From DASZTV01 sp035547515 (GTDB taxonomy: Bacteria; Actinomycetota; Actinomycetes; JAFAQI01): a stretch of DNA of 64,000 nucleotides. This document shows, one piece after another, positions 49,240 through 57,170 of this stretch. Under the pieces are notes generated by a model. The model was not told where the DNA came from. It did no database searches and saw only the letters and a list, made by a program, of their open reading frames with translations. The position numbers and the translations under genes are program-made. Where the stretch lies: positions 1 to 64,000 of the forward strand of contig DASZUS010000075.1 of assembly GCA_035547515.1 (NCBI GenBank). Reading direction: 5' to 3'. Numbering within the stretch: the first letter of the stretch is position 1; each line of letters begins with the position of its first letter.

Positions 49240-50112
49240 CTAGGCCGTCAGGGCTTGGGCCTCGCGGGCGAGCGCGTCGGCGAGTGCGTCACGCCACGGC
49301 GCCATGGCGGGCAGCCCCGCGGCGTTCCACTTGGCGTTGGACAGGACGGAGTACGCCGGGCGCGGCGCCGGCCGCGCCATCGCCGCGCTGGTCGTGGGGC
49401 GGACCCGCTCGGTCGGCACGCCCAGCAGGTCCGCGAGCGCAACCGCGACGTCGAACCAGGTCGCCTCGCCCGCTGCCGAGCAGTGCCAGATCCCCGGCTC
49501 GACGCCGGCGGTGCCGAGCGCGACGAGGCGCGAGGCGAGCTCCCTGGTCCAGGTGGGCGCACCGCGCTGGTCGGTGACGACGTCGACGGTCTCGCCGCCG
49601 AGCAGCTTGCGTCCCACCGCGCGCACGAAGCTCGGCCCGTTTGCGCCGTACAGCCAGCCGGTCCGGACTACGTGGCCGTCGCCGCCGGCAGCGAGGACTG
49701 CGTGCTCGCCGGCGAGCTTGGAACGCCCGTACGCCGAGACCGGGCCGACGGCTGCGTCGACCTCGTAGGGCGCGCTGCCCTCGCCCGGGAACACGTAGTC
49801 GGTGGAGACGTGGATCAGCCGGGCGCCGTGCGCCGCGCACCACGCGGCGAGCAGCCCAGGCCCGACGCCGTTGACCAGTGTCGCGTCGTCCTCATGCGCC
49901 TCCGCGTCGTCGACCTTGGTGTAAGCGGCTGCGTTGATCACCACCGTCGGCTGATGGCTGTCGAGGGCCGCGGTCACCGCCTCCGCGGACGCCACGTCGA
50001 GCGCCTGGTGGTCCAGCCCCACCACATCGGCATCACTAGCGGCGCCGGTCAGCACGTCGAGCAGGTCGCGACCGAGCGCGCCGCCCGTGCCGGTGACCAG
50101 CCAGCGGGTCAC
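49240..50112 (-). CDS. rfbD: dTDP-4-dehydrorhamnose reductase (RmlD)
   Basis: Last step of dTDP-L-rhamnose synthesis. The 290-residue SDR has the nucleotide-binding VTGTGGALGRDLLD at 6-19, then NAAAYTKVDDAEAHEDDATL near 74-93, STDYVFPGEG near 114-123, YGRSKLAGE with the catalytic Tyr/Lys near 139-147, and RTGWLYG. GTG 50112 is chosen because it overlaps the rmlB stop by 4 bases; an in-frame start at 50157 would extend into rmlB. The pair rmlB-rmlD is coupled here, and rmlA-rmlC lie 6 kb away on the same strand. Confidence 0.96.
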   Translation of the reverse strand: MTRWLVTGTGGALGRDLLDVLTGAASDADVVGLDHQALDVASAEAVTAALDSHQPTVVINAAAYTKVDDAEAHEDDATLVNGVGPGLLAAWCAAHGARLIHVSTDYVFPGEGSAPYEVDAAVGPVSAYGRSKLAGEHAVLAAGGDGHVVRTGWLYGANGPSFVRAVGRKLLGGETVDVVTDQRGAPTWTRELASRLVALGTAGVEPGIWHCSAAGEATWFDVAVALADLLGVPTERVRPTTSAAMARPAPRPAYSVLSNAKWNAAGLPAMAPWRDALADALAREAQALTA

Positions 50113-51107
50113 GCGGGCCGGTTGGTCGCGGAGTGGGCGGCCTTCAGCGGCCGCCACCAGCTCTCGTTGTCGCGGTACCAGCGGATGGTCTCGTCCAGCC
50201 CGACCTCGAGGTCGACTTGCGGCGAGTAGCCCAGCTCGGCGCGGATCCGCGAGTCGTCGAGCGCGTACCGGCGGTCATGCCCGCGGCGGTCCTCGACGTA
50301 CTTCACCAACGACCAGTCCGCACCGCATCCCGCTAGCAACCGCTCGGTCAGCTCCCGGTTGCTCAACGCGACGCCGCCGCTGATGTTGTAGATCTCGCCG
50401 GACCTGCCGCGCTCCAGCACCATCGCGATCGCCCGGCAGTGGTCGTCGACGTGCAGCCAGTCCCGGACGTTCTCCCCGTCGCCATAGAGCGGGACCGGCA
50501 GCCCGTCGATGAGGTTGGTCACGAACAGCGGGATGACCTTCTCCGGGAACTGGTAGGGCCCGTAGTTGTTGGTGCATCGGGTGATCACGACGTCGAGCCC
50601 GTGGGTGACGACGTAGGCGCGCGCGATCAGGTCGCCGCCTGCTTTGGCGGCTGAGTACGGCGAGCTCGGCTCGAGCAGGTCGGTCTCGACGAACCCCGGG
50701 CCGTCGGTCGACCCGTAGACCTCGTCGGTCGACACCTGCAGGACGCGGGACACTCCTGCTCGCAGGCACGCGTCGAGCAGCGTCTGCACGCCTACCGCGT
50801 TCGTCATCACGAAGTCGGCGGCTCCGGCGATGGAGCGGTCGACGTGCGACTCCGCAGCGAAGTTGACGACCAGGTCGTGGCCGGGAAGCACCTGGTCCAA
50901 CGTCGACGTGTCGAGGATGTCCCCCTGCACGAAGGTGTAGCGGGGGTCGTCGGCTACTGGCGCGAGGTTGGCGAGGTTGCCGGCGTAGGTCAACTTGTCG
51001 TAGACCGTGACCTCGGCGTCGCAGTACGCGTCGTAGCCACCCGCGAGCAAGGTGCGGACGAAGTGCGAGCCGATGAAGCCCGCCCCGCCGGTGACCAGCA
51101 TCCGCAT
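50109..51107 (-). CDS. rfbB: dTDP-glucose 4,6-dehydratase (RmlB)
   Basis: Second enzyme of the dTDP-rhamnose pathway. The 332-residue protein shows GGAGFIGSHFVRTLL at 7-21, YDKLTYAGNLANL near 37-49, FAAESHVDRSI near 84-94, catalytic STDEVYGS near 124-131 with Asp-Glu, and YSAAKAGGDL near 149-158. TRCTNNYGPYQFPEKVIPLF is also diagnostic. The ATG at 51107 is 22 bases from the stop of the upstream glycosyltransferase. The operon runs GT2, GT2, rmlB, rmlD and probably gmd, which suggests the two GT2 enzymes use dTDP-rhamnose. Confidence 0.97.
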   Translation of the reverse strand: MRMLVTGGAGFIGSHFVRTLLAGGYDAYCDAEVTVYDKLTYAGNLANLAPVADDPRYTFVQGDILDTSTLDQVLPGHDLVVNFAAESHVDRSIAGAADFVMTNAVGVQTLLDACLRAGVSRVLQVSTDEVYGSTDGPGFVETDLLEPSSPYSAAKAGGDLIARAYVVTHGLDVVITRCTNNYGPYQFPEKVIPLFVTNLIDGLPVPLYGDGENVRDWLHVDDHCRAIAMVLERGRSGEIYNISGGVALSNRELTERLLAGCGADWSLVKYVEDRRGHDRRYALDDSRIRAELGYSPQVDLEVGLDETIRWYRDNESWWRPLKAAHSATNRPA

Positions 51108-51129
51108 GCCCCAAGCATGCCTGAGCCGG

Positions 51130-52044
51130 TCAGCCGAAGTAGGAGGGCGTCATCGACAGCCGCCGGCGCACCGGCTGTGGCAGCAACCGGTGTCCCGCAC
51201 CGAGCTGGTGGCCGAGCAATGCCGCCGCCGACCGCGCCACGACCCCTGCCTGGGCGGCCGGCCCGTCCTCGCGCGCTGCCGCCAACTGCCGGGCGACGAG
51301 CTGCCGGCCGTATCCGTGCGGCCGGCCGAAGGTCTCCCGGTGCCACTGGTTGGTGGACTCGAAGACACCGGCGTCGAAGTAGCGCCGGATCGTCTGGCCA
51401 AGCGTGTACTCGTGGGAGTGGACGACCTGCGCGTCGGCGACGTAGGCGACCGACCAGCCGTGCCGCAGCATCATCCCGGCCGCCCAGCGGTCCTCGTGGC
51501 TGACGATCCTGGACGGGAACCGGCCGATCGCCTCGAGCGCGGTACGGCGGTAGGCGGAGAAGGAGTTCGACGCGAAGCTGGCGCGGATGCCGAGCGTCTC
51601 GGCATCGCTGGGCCGCACCGTCGACGAGGTCTCGGGATAGAGCATCGCGCGGTGGGCGCGGGTCGCAGCACTTGCCGCCGGGTTGGGCAGCTGGCGGCCG
51701 AACGCCATGCCCGCGCGGGCGTCGGCGACCAGCGCGGCCACCAGCTTCGCGACCGCGTCCGGCCCGACCGGGATGGCGTCCTGGGTCAGGAAGACGAGGT
51801 GGTCCGCGTCACTCAGGTCGAGGACGCGGTTGCGGGTGCCGCCGTGGTCGAACTCGCTTCGCGAGATGCGCTCGATGCGTGCGCCGGCCTGCGCCAGCCG
51901 GTCCACGGAGCCGTCGTCGGAGGCCGAGTCGATCACGACGATCTCGGCGGGTGCCGGGTCGAGGGTGCTGAGCGCCGCCGAAAGCTGTTCGACCCATCGC
52001 CCGGGGTTGAGCGTCGGGATGCAGACGCAGACCGTGTCGCTCAT
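51130..52044 (-). CDS. GT2 glycosyltransferase, probable rhamnosyltransferase
   Basis: A 304-residue GT2 enzyme of the RfbF/rhamnosyltransferase type. It begins MSDTVCVCIPTLNPGRWVEQ; EIVVIDSASDDGSVDRLAQAG gives the nucleotide-binding region near 34-54. RSEFDHGGTRNRVLDL near 63-78 and VFLTQDAIP near 85-93 are strongly characteristic of this group. SHEDRWAAGMMLRHGW near 163-178 forms the acceptor helix. ATG 52044 overlaps the next upstream gene's stop by 4 bases. The long frame continuing upstream is antisense within that gene's coding region and is rejected. The dTDP-rhamnose genes directly downstream support the assignment. Confidence 0.9.
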   Translation of the reverse strand: MSDTVCVCIPTLNPGRWVEQLSAALSTLDPAPAEIVVIDSASDDGSVDRLAQAGARIERISRSEFDHGGTRNRVLDLSDADHLVFLTQDAIPVGPDAVAKLVAALVADARAGMAFGRQLPNPAASAATRAHRAMLYPETSSTVRPSDAETLGIRASFASNSFSAYRRTALEAIGRFPSRIVSHEDRWAAGMMLRHGWSVAYVADAQVVHSHEYTLGQTIRRYFDAGVFESTNQWHRETFGRPHGYGRQLVARQLAAAREDGPAAQAGVVARSAAALLGHQLGAGHRLLPQPVRRRLSMTPSYFG

Positions 52045-52919
52045 GGTGCCAACGATGGCATCAGCCACACGATCGCGGTCTTCGCCACGAGGTAGGGGAG
52101 CATCGGCACGCGCACCCGCATCGGCAGGGTCCCGCGTCGCCACACCCGCCAGTCGTTGCGCAGCGACAGGCGCCGTAGCTGCCGGCGCGACTCCGGCGAC
52201 GCCGTGACCGCGTGGGCCCCGCGCACGTGCCCTACCTCCAGTGCCGGGTCGTAGAGCAGCCGCCAGCCCTTGGCGCGCAGCCGGTAGGACAGGTCGACGT
52301 CCTCCTTGTACATGAAGAACGTCTCGTCGAAGACCTGGCCGCCGATCGCCACCTGCTCGAGGACGGTACGGCGCGCGAAGAAGGCGGCGCCGCACAGCGC
52401 GGGCACGGCTTCGATGCCATCGCTGTGGCGGCCGTCGTCGGGCTCGCCCTGCCCGCGGTCGTAGCTTCGGCCGTACCAGCTGTGGAACACCCCGGCGCAG
52501 TCGATCTCGCCGGTTCGTTGCAGCGAGTCGGGGTCGAGCCGGACGAGCTTCGGGTTCAGCGCCGCCGCCGCAGGGTCGCCGCGCAACGTCCTCACCGCGG
52601 CCTCGAGGAAACCGGGACCGACGACGGCGTCCGGGTTGAGGAAGAGCACGAACTCGGTGGGGGGCAGGAGGGTCAAGCCGAGGTTGTTGCCGCCGGTGAA
52701 GCCGGGGTTGTCCGGCCGGTTGGCGACGATGACGCCGGGATGCGCCGCGGCGCTGCGTGCCACGTCGGGAGAGGCGACCGGCGAGTTGTCGACCACCACG
52801 ACCGCGGCCGGCTGCTCGTCGAGGATGGCGGCCAGCGTCCGGCCGATGATCGGCCCGGGCTCGTAGGCCACGACCACGACGCCCACGCTGCCGGGCGGCG
52901 TGCTGGGGGGGCCGGCCAC
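52041..52919 (-). CDS. GT2 glycosyltransferase, probable rhamnosyltransferase
   Basis: A 292-residue GT2 enzyme. VGVVVVAYEPGPIIGRTLAA at 12-31 and VVVVDNSPV near 40-48 form the nucleotide site. RPDNPGFTGGNNLGL near 68-82 and LFLNPDAVV near 92-100 are the WcaA/GT2_RfbF-like blocks. GGQVFDETFFMYKEDVDLS near 192-210 contains the catalytic ED pair. This pattern is typical of rhamnosyl- and galactofuranosyltransferases (GlfT1/WbbL-like). It starts with GTG at 52919, only 15 bases from the divergent GT4 start, and is the first gene of the rml operon. Confidence 0.91.
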   Translation of the reverse strand: MAGPPSTPPGSVGVVVVAYEPGPIIGRTLAAILDEQPAAVVVVDNSPVASPDVARSAAAHPGVIVANRPDNPGFTGGNNLGLTLLPPTEFVLFLNPDAVVGPGFLEAAVRTLRGDPAAAALNPKLVRLDPDSLQRTGEIDCAGVFHSWYGRSYDRGQGEPDDGRHSDGIEAVPALCGAAFFARRTVLEQVAIGGQVFDETFFMYKEDVDLSYRLRAKGWRLLYDPALEVGHVRGAHAVTASPESRRQLRRLSLRNDWRVWRRGTLPMRVRVPMLPYLVAKTAIVWLMPSLAP

Positions 52920-52934
52920 CTACCCTTTCTACCA

Positions 52935-54020
52935 ATGGAGAACGGGTCGGAGGAGCGCGTCACGCCGCGGATCCGGGTGGCGCTCGACGCCCGCTCGATC
53001 CAGGAGCAGCCGCCGAACGGCGTGGGCCGGGTGACGCGTCAGGTGCTGCCGGTGCTCGCCGACCGGGTCGACTTCGAGCTGATGACCCAGTGCGAGCGCC
53101 CGCCGATCGAGATGGGTCTGCCCGAGCACCCGCTCCGCACGCCGTGGCCGGGCCTGGCCAGTGGCTGGCTGCAGCTGCCGGCGGCGCGATGGCTGAAGCG
53201 CTTCGATGGGATCTTCCACTGCCCGTGGTACGCGCTGCCCTTTGTCCAGCACGTCCCGATGGTCGTCACCCTGCACGACCTGACCTTCGAACGCCATCCG
53301 GAGTGGTTCGGCCGGGCGCGATGCGCGTCGTACGTCGTCCAGGCTCGGTGGGCGGCGCGGACGGCGCGGTCGATCCTGACGACCTCCCATCAGGTCGCGG
53401 ACGACGTGATGCGCACCTACCGCGTCCCCGCCGAGCGGCTCTTCGTCGCCCGGCCGGCGGTCGAGCCGATCTTCCGGCCGGGGGTGGACGCGACCGGAGT
53501 GCTCGACCGGCTCGGCATCCGCCGGCCGTACGTCGTCGCGGTCGGTGGCGGGTCCCCGCGCCGGAACCTGCCCGCCGCGGTCGAGGCGTGGCGAGCGGTC
53601 AGGCGCGAGCACCCGATCGACCTGGTGGTGCTCGGCAGCAACCCGTTGCCGCCAGAGACCGGGCTCGTGGTCACCCCGCTGACCGACGAGGACTGGGTGG
53701 CGGTGCTGGGCGGCGCGCTGGCCTTGCTCTACCCGACCCGGTACGAGGGGTTCGGGCTCCCCGCGGTCGAGGCGGCCGCCTGCGGGACCCCGGTGGTCTG
53801 CGCGCCGGTCGGGTCGCTGCCGGAGGTCCTGGGTGAGACGGCGGCCTGGTGCGCCGAGCCCGAGGCGTCGGCGGTCGCCGATGTGCTGCGACGGCTGGTC
53901 AGCTCGCCCCAGTGGGCCGACGAGCTGTCGGCCGCCGGGCTCGATCGTGTCCAATCGATGAGCTCGCTCGTTGAGCCTGCTGAGGCATTCCTCGCGGCGT
54001 ACTCAAGGGCTGCCTCCTAG
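52935..54020 (+). CDS. GT4 family glycosyltransferase
   Basis: Retaining GT-B enzyme of 361 residues. RIRVALDARSIQEQPPNGVGR at the N terminus is typical of mannosyltransferase-like GT4 proteins. VVTLHDLTFERHPEW near 110-124 and LTTSHQVADDVMRTYRVP near 148-165 are conserved linker regions. Donor-binding elements are VVAVGGGSPRRNLP near 198-211 and TRYEGFGLPAVEAAACGTPVV near 272-292, which includes the EX7E motif. A single ATG at 52935 lies 15 bases from the divergent gene. It is followed after 113 bases by the third initiating transferase. Confidence 0.92.
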   Translation: MENGSEERVTPRIRVALDARSIQEQPPNGVGRVTRQVLPVLADRVDFELMTQCERPPIEMGLPEHPLRTPWPGLASGWLQLPAARWLKRFDGIFHCPWYALPFVQHVPMVVTLHDLTFERHPEWFGRARCASYVVQARWAARTARSILTTSHQVADDVMRTYRVPAERLFVARPAVEPIFRPGVDATGVLDRLGIRRPYVVAVGGGSPRRNLPAAVEAWRAVRREHPIDLVVLGSNPLPPETGLVVTPLTDEDWVAVLGGALALLYPTRYEGFGLPAVEAAACGTPVVCAPVGSLPEVLGETAAWCAEPEASAVADVLRRLVSSPQWADELSAAGLDRVQSMSSLVEPAEAFLAAYSRAAS

Positions 54021-54133
54021 ATGACGAGTCGGTAGCAACCGGGCAAAATCGGACAACGTTTACTGACAAATCGGGATGAGTTGTGTCAACCTTCCCAGGC
54101 TGGGGGGCGGGCACTGGATCGAGGTGGCAGGAC

Positions 54134-55012
54134 GTGAGCGCGACTTCCCCGACCGCGCGACGCGCACGCCGCGCCGTGGTTGCGGGCACCGCCGGCAAGC
54201 GCGCGTTCGACCTCGTCGTCGGCGCCATCCTCTGCCTGATCGCGCTCCCGGTCGTGCTGGTCCTCGCGGCGGGCGTCGCGATCTCGCTGCGCAGCTGGCC
54301 GTTCTTCGCCCAGCAGCGTCCGGGCTGGCGCGGGCGCACGATCACCATCCTCAAGCTGCGCACCCTCCCGCCGTCGACGCCCCGCTACATGGACAAGCAC
54401 ACGCTCGGGCTCGCGACCGCGAAGCTGCCGTGGCTGTGCTCCCTGTTGCGGCGCACCCACCTCGACGAGCTGCCGCAGCTGGCGTCGGTCGTGCTCGGCG
54501 ACATGAGCCTGGTCGGCCCGCGGCCGCCGCTGCCGTCCTCGGTCGAGCCGCTGGAAGCGGGCTTCGAGGCGGCGCGCCGTAGCGTCCGGCCGGGCTGCAC
54601 CGGCCTGTGGCAGATCAGCGTGGCCTCGCACGACACCGCCACCAGCGCCCCCCGCTTCGACCTGTTCTACATCGACAACGCGTCGCTGCGTCTCGACATC
54701 TGGATCCTGGTGCGGACCGTCGGCTGGATCCTCGGCCGCGTCGAGCCGATCGACATCGACGACATCCCGCAGTGGACCTTGGGTGCGGGCCTGCTCGTCG
54801 AGGCGGACCAGCCACGGAGCGGCGACCAGGCGGCGCAGTACCCGGTCACCGCCGTCGTGGATCACGTGGGGGCCCACGTCGTGGAGCAGCCGGCGTACGC
54901 CGACGCGGCTCAGCCGGGCATCGAGCTGGCCCATGAGCCGCTGCACGTGGTGGTGGCGGAGGACGGCGCGCTTCGGAACGTCGATGTTGAGCTCGCCCAG
55001 CTCGCCGACTAG
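54134..55012 (+). CDS. Initiating phosphoglycosyltransferase (small type) with C-terminal extension
   Basis: Third polyprenyl-phosphate sugar-phosphate transferase in the window. KRAFDLVVGAILCLIALPVV near residue 22 is the reentrant helix. RRTHLDELPQLASVVLGDMS holds the catalytic Asp-Glu, and LVGPRPPLP follows. The normal core ends near IDDIPQWTL; about 75 more residues follow (EADQPRSGDQ onwards) without resemblance to the family. GTG 54134 is preferred because GAGGTGG lies just upstream; GTG 54083 would add 17 residues. The region upstream has AAAATCGGACAAC at 54045-54057, nearly identical to 21666-21678. The gene converges with the methyltransferase at 55042. Confidence 0.85.
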   Translation: MSATSPTARRARRAVVAGTAGKRAFDLVVGAILCLIALPVVLVLAAGVAISLRSWPFFAQQRPGWRGRTITILKLRTLPPSTPRYMDKHTLGLATAKLPWLCSLLRRTHLDELPQLASVVLGDMSLVGPRPPLPSSVEPLEAGFEAARRSVRPGCTGLWQISVASHDTATSAPRFDLFYIDNASLRLDIWILVRTVGWILGRVEPIDIDDIPQWTLGAGLLVEADQPRSGDQAAQYPVTAVVDHVGAHVVEQPAYADAAQPGIELAHEPLHVVVAEDGALRNVDVELAQLAD

Positions 55013-55041
55013 GACTAGGGCGGCGGGGCGGGTCTCCCGCG

Positions 55042-55887
55042 TCAGGCAGCGCGGCTCGGTACCGCCAGGATCGCGGCGTGCGGATTGCCGCGCAGCCTGG
55101 TGACGATGATCTCGCGGCCCTTACGGGTGAACGGCATCCACGGGGCGTATCGCGGCAGCCGCTGCCCGGCGCCCGGCCGAAGGTAGATCGGCCCCGACTC
55201 CCACCGCACCTCGAAGCCTGCGGCCTCGACCATCCGCCGCAGTGCCGCGGCATTCGGCAGCCACCACCACGGCCGCCCGACCGCGTCGAGTGAGGCATGC
55301 GGGCGCCGCGGGTGGCGGACAGTGAGGCCGAGGTCGATGGCGTCGACGAAGATCGCCCGCGCGCCGTCCCCGCAGACGCTGCGCACTCGCTCGAGCGCGC
55401 CGATCGGGTCGCGCAGGTGCAGCAGCAAGCTGCCGACGTAGACCATGTCGAACTCGCCGACCGTTGCGGGGTCGAGGTCGTAGACCGACAGCTCCCGGTG
55501 CTCGATCCCGCCGCCGAGCGCGTCGTTGACGAAGTGGAAGCCCTCACCGTGCTGCTTGCGTTCGCCCAGCGTCGCGAGCAGCTCCGCGGTGCTGCCGGCG
55601 GGCCAGTCCCACTTGCGGGGGTCCAGGATGTCGATGGCGACGACCTCGGCGGCGCCGCGCTGCTTCATCTCCCTGGCCCAGAAGCCTTCGAAGGTCCCGA
55701 CGTCGAGGCAGCGCGCACCCGAGAGCTCCGGCCAGGGCAGGGCCTTCGCGGTCGGGCGGGTGTCGAACCAGCCAGGGGTCTCGATGCCCTCGCGAAGCTC
55801 GACCGTGTGGTACCACGACCGCGATGCGACGTAGCTCCGGAGCTCGTCGTCCGACAGCTCACTCGCGGCCGGGCTCTGCTCGGTCAT
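55042..55887 (-). CDS. SAM-dependent methyltransferase, DUF1698/CmoB-like
   Basis: A 281-residue methyltransferase. SWYHTVELREGIETPGWFD near 24-42 followed by SGARCLDVGTFEGFWAREMK near 56-75 is the pattern of CmoB/DUF1698-type proteins, in which the second block is SAM motif I. EVVAIDILDP near 81-90 is motif II, and FDMVYVGSLLLHLRDP near 145-160 follows. In glycan loci such enzymes methylate sugars rather than tRNA, so I favour a sugar methyltransferase. ATG 55887 is convincing. It diverges by 66 bases from a small coiled-coil gene. Confidence 0.87.
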   Translation of the reverse strand: MTEQSPAASELSDDELRSYVASRSWYHTVELREGIETPGWFDTRPTAKALPWPELSGARCLDVGTFEGFWAREMKQRGAAEVVAIDILDPRKWDWPAGSTAELLATLGERKQHGEGFHFVNDALGGGIEHRELSVYDLDPATVGEFDMVYVGSLLLHLRDPIGALERVRSVCGDGARAIFVDAIDLGLTVRHPRRPHASLDAVGRPWWWLPNAAALRRMVEAAGFEVRWESGPIYLRPGAGQRLPRYAPWMPFTRKGREIIVTRLRGNPHAAILAVPSRAA

Positions 55888-55953
55888 TAGCCAGAGAATA
55901 GGTACGTGCGTACCCTCGGGGGCACAGGGGCGGGCGAAAGGGGTGCGGGCCGG

Positions 55954-56265
55954 ATGAGACAGGCTCGCGGTGCTGAGTGGCAGATCGAGCTCCGTCCGTT
56001 GCGGCCCGGAGCGCCGCCGGTCAGCCCTGATGCGTCGAGCGGCGCAGTGCCCGCGGGCCAGCTGTCGCCACAGCAGGCGCTGGTGATCGAGGCCCGGTTG
56101 GCCGAGATCGTGACCCGCCTCGACGAGCTCGGTGCCGCGATCGAGCGGCTCGGCCAGCGGGTGGAGGCGATCGCCGTGGCCCGGCCGAGGCCGGCACCGC
56201 GCCCGCGTCGGCAGCCGGTGGTACCCCTCGAGGGGACAGCGCCGGACCCGGCCGGAGGCGCCTAG
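55954..56265 (+). CDS. Small hypothetical protein with coiled-coil segment
   Basis: A 103-residue protein of unknown function. The N-terminal half is Arg/Pro-rich with EWQIELRPLRPG. Residues about 38-75 (QQALVIEARLAEIVTRLDEL and on) form a predicted helix with heptad-like leucines, so a coiled coil is likely. The C terminus is basic and proline-rich (RPRPAPRPRRQP). ATG 55954 with AAAGGGG upstream is preferred over GTG 55906. It converges on the beta-propeller gene and has no operon partner. It might be a scaffold or adaptor, but nothing in the sequence proves this. Confidence 0.55.
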   Translation: MRQARGAEWQIELRPLRPGAPPVSPDASSGAVPAGQLSPQQALVIEARLAEIVTRLDELGAAIERLGQRVEAIAVARPRPAPRPRRQPVVPLEGTAPDPAGGA

Positions 56266-56278
56266 CCCTCGCGGGCCA

Positions 56279-57169
56279 TCAGTTCCAGCTGCGGCCGTAG
56301 TCCGTCGTCCGGTAGACGGCTGACAGCGACGTCGTCTCGCCCTGCCCGTCTCTGGCCAGCGAGACGAACGTCGGGGTCTGCGTCGCCGTCAGGCACTGGC
56401 CGACCCGCCAGGTTGCGCCGTTGTCGTCACTGACCAGGACCCGGATCCCCCTCCGGCAACCGGGGCTCGCCGCCATCATCACCACGGCGTGCCCGCCGGA
56501 GGTGAGAGCCAGCGAGTCGACGGTCCCCGCTGTCACGTTCCCAGCCGGGGTCCAGCTTCGCCCGCCGTTGCCGGTGCGATAGACGCCCTTCGAGCACTCG
56601 ACCAGCGCATTGGATCCGGCGCTGCTGAGCAGCAGCACCTTGCCGGAGCAGGGCCGAGTGATGCGCCCGGCGGGACCGTAGACCCCGATCGGCAGCGCGA
56701 ACCACACCCCGGCGAGAGAGCGCGGGCTCCAGGTGCGCCCGCCGTCTCTCGTGACGTACGTCGTCGGTCGGCAGTCGACATCCGCGCCGATTGCGGTGCC
56801 GTCGTTCGTACTCCTCGCATCCAGCGCGAGCAGGTGGAAGGCGGGCTGCACCGCGTTGGTCCACGTGACGCCGGCGTTGCGCGAGATCTGCAGGTTGGCG
56901 GGCGTCGTGCACCCGCCGCTGGCCCGCCACGCGATCGTGGTGCTCGCAGCCGAGAACAACGGTGCCGGGTCGTCGAGCGACGACGCGACGCTCGCGGCGG
57001 ACTGGGTCAGCTTGGCTGACCCAGTGGGGCCGGAGGTGGTGGTCGCCGTGGGTACGACGACGGGGCCGCTCGCCGGCGGCTGGCTCGAGTGGTGCTTGAC
57101 GGCGTAGTAGACCAACCCGGCGTTGGCAACCAGCAGGAGAAGAACGACGATGCGGACGGTGCGCTTCAC
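56279..57169 (-). CDS. Membrane-anchored beta-propeller protein with BNR/YCF48-like repeats (copy 2)
   Basis: A 296-residue paralogue of the protein at 25631. It starts with GTG 57169, 1 base after the rmlC stop, giving VKRTVRIVVLLLLVANAGLV, a signal-anchor. The outer part has Asp-box repeats SRNAGVTW, TRDGGRTW, TGNGGRSW, SDDNGATW and TTDYGRSW, each next to a conserved cysteine, as in sialidase-like or YCF48-like propellers. Catalytic residues of sialidases are not recognisable. It sits at the end of the rmlA-rmlC operon. The recurrence of this protein beside glycan genes at both ends of the window hints at a shared surface role. Confidence 0.8.
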   Translation of the reverse strand: MKRTVRIVVLLLLVANAGLVYYAVKHHSSQPPASGPVVVPTATTTSGPTGSAKLTQSAASVASSLDDPAPLFSAASTTIAWRASGGCTTPANLQISRNAGVTWTNAVQPAFHLLALDARSTNDGTAIGADVDCRPTTYVTRDGGRTWSPRSLAGVWFALPIGVYGPAGRITRPCSGKVLLLSSAGSNALVECSKGVYRTGNGGRSWTPAGNVTAGTVDSLALTSGGHAVVMMAASPGCRRGIRVLVSDDNGATWRVGQCLTATQTPTFVSLARDGQGETTSLSAVYRTTDYGRSWN

Positions 57170-57170
57170 G

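Noticed and set aside
51130..52935. 601-codon frame on the minus strand read as one protein
   Set aside because: Only its last 304 codons (from ATG 52044) are a real GT2 gene; the upstream part is an out-of-frame shadow of the GT2 gene at 52041.
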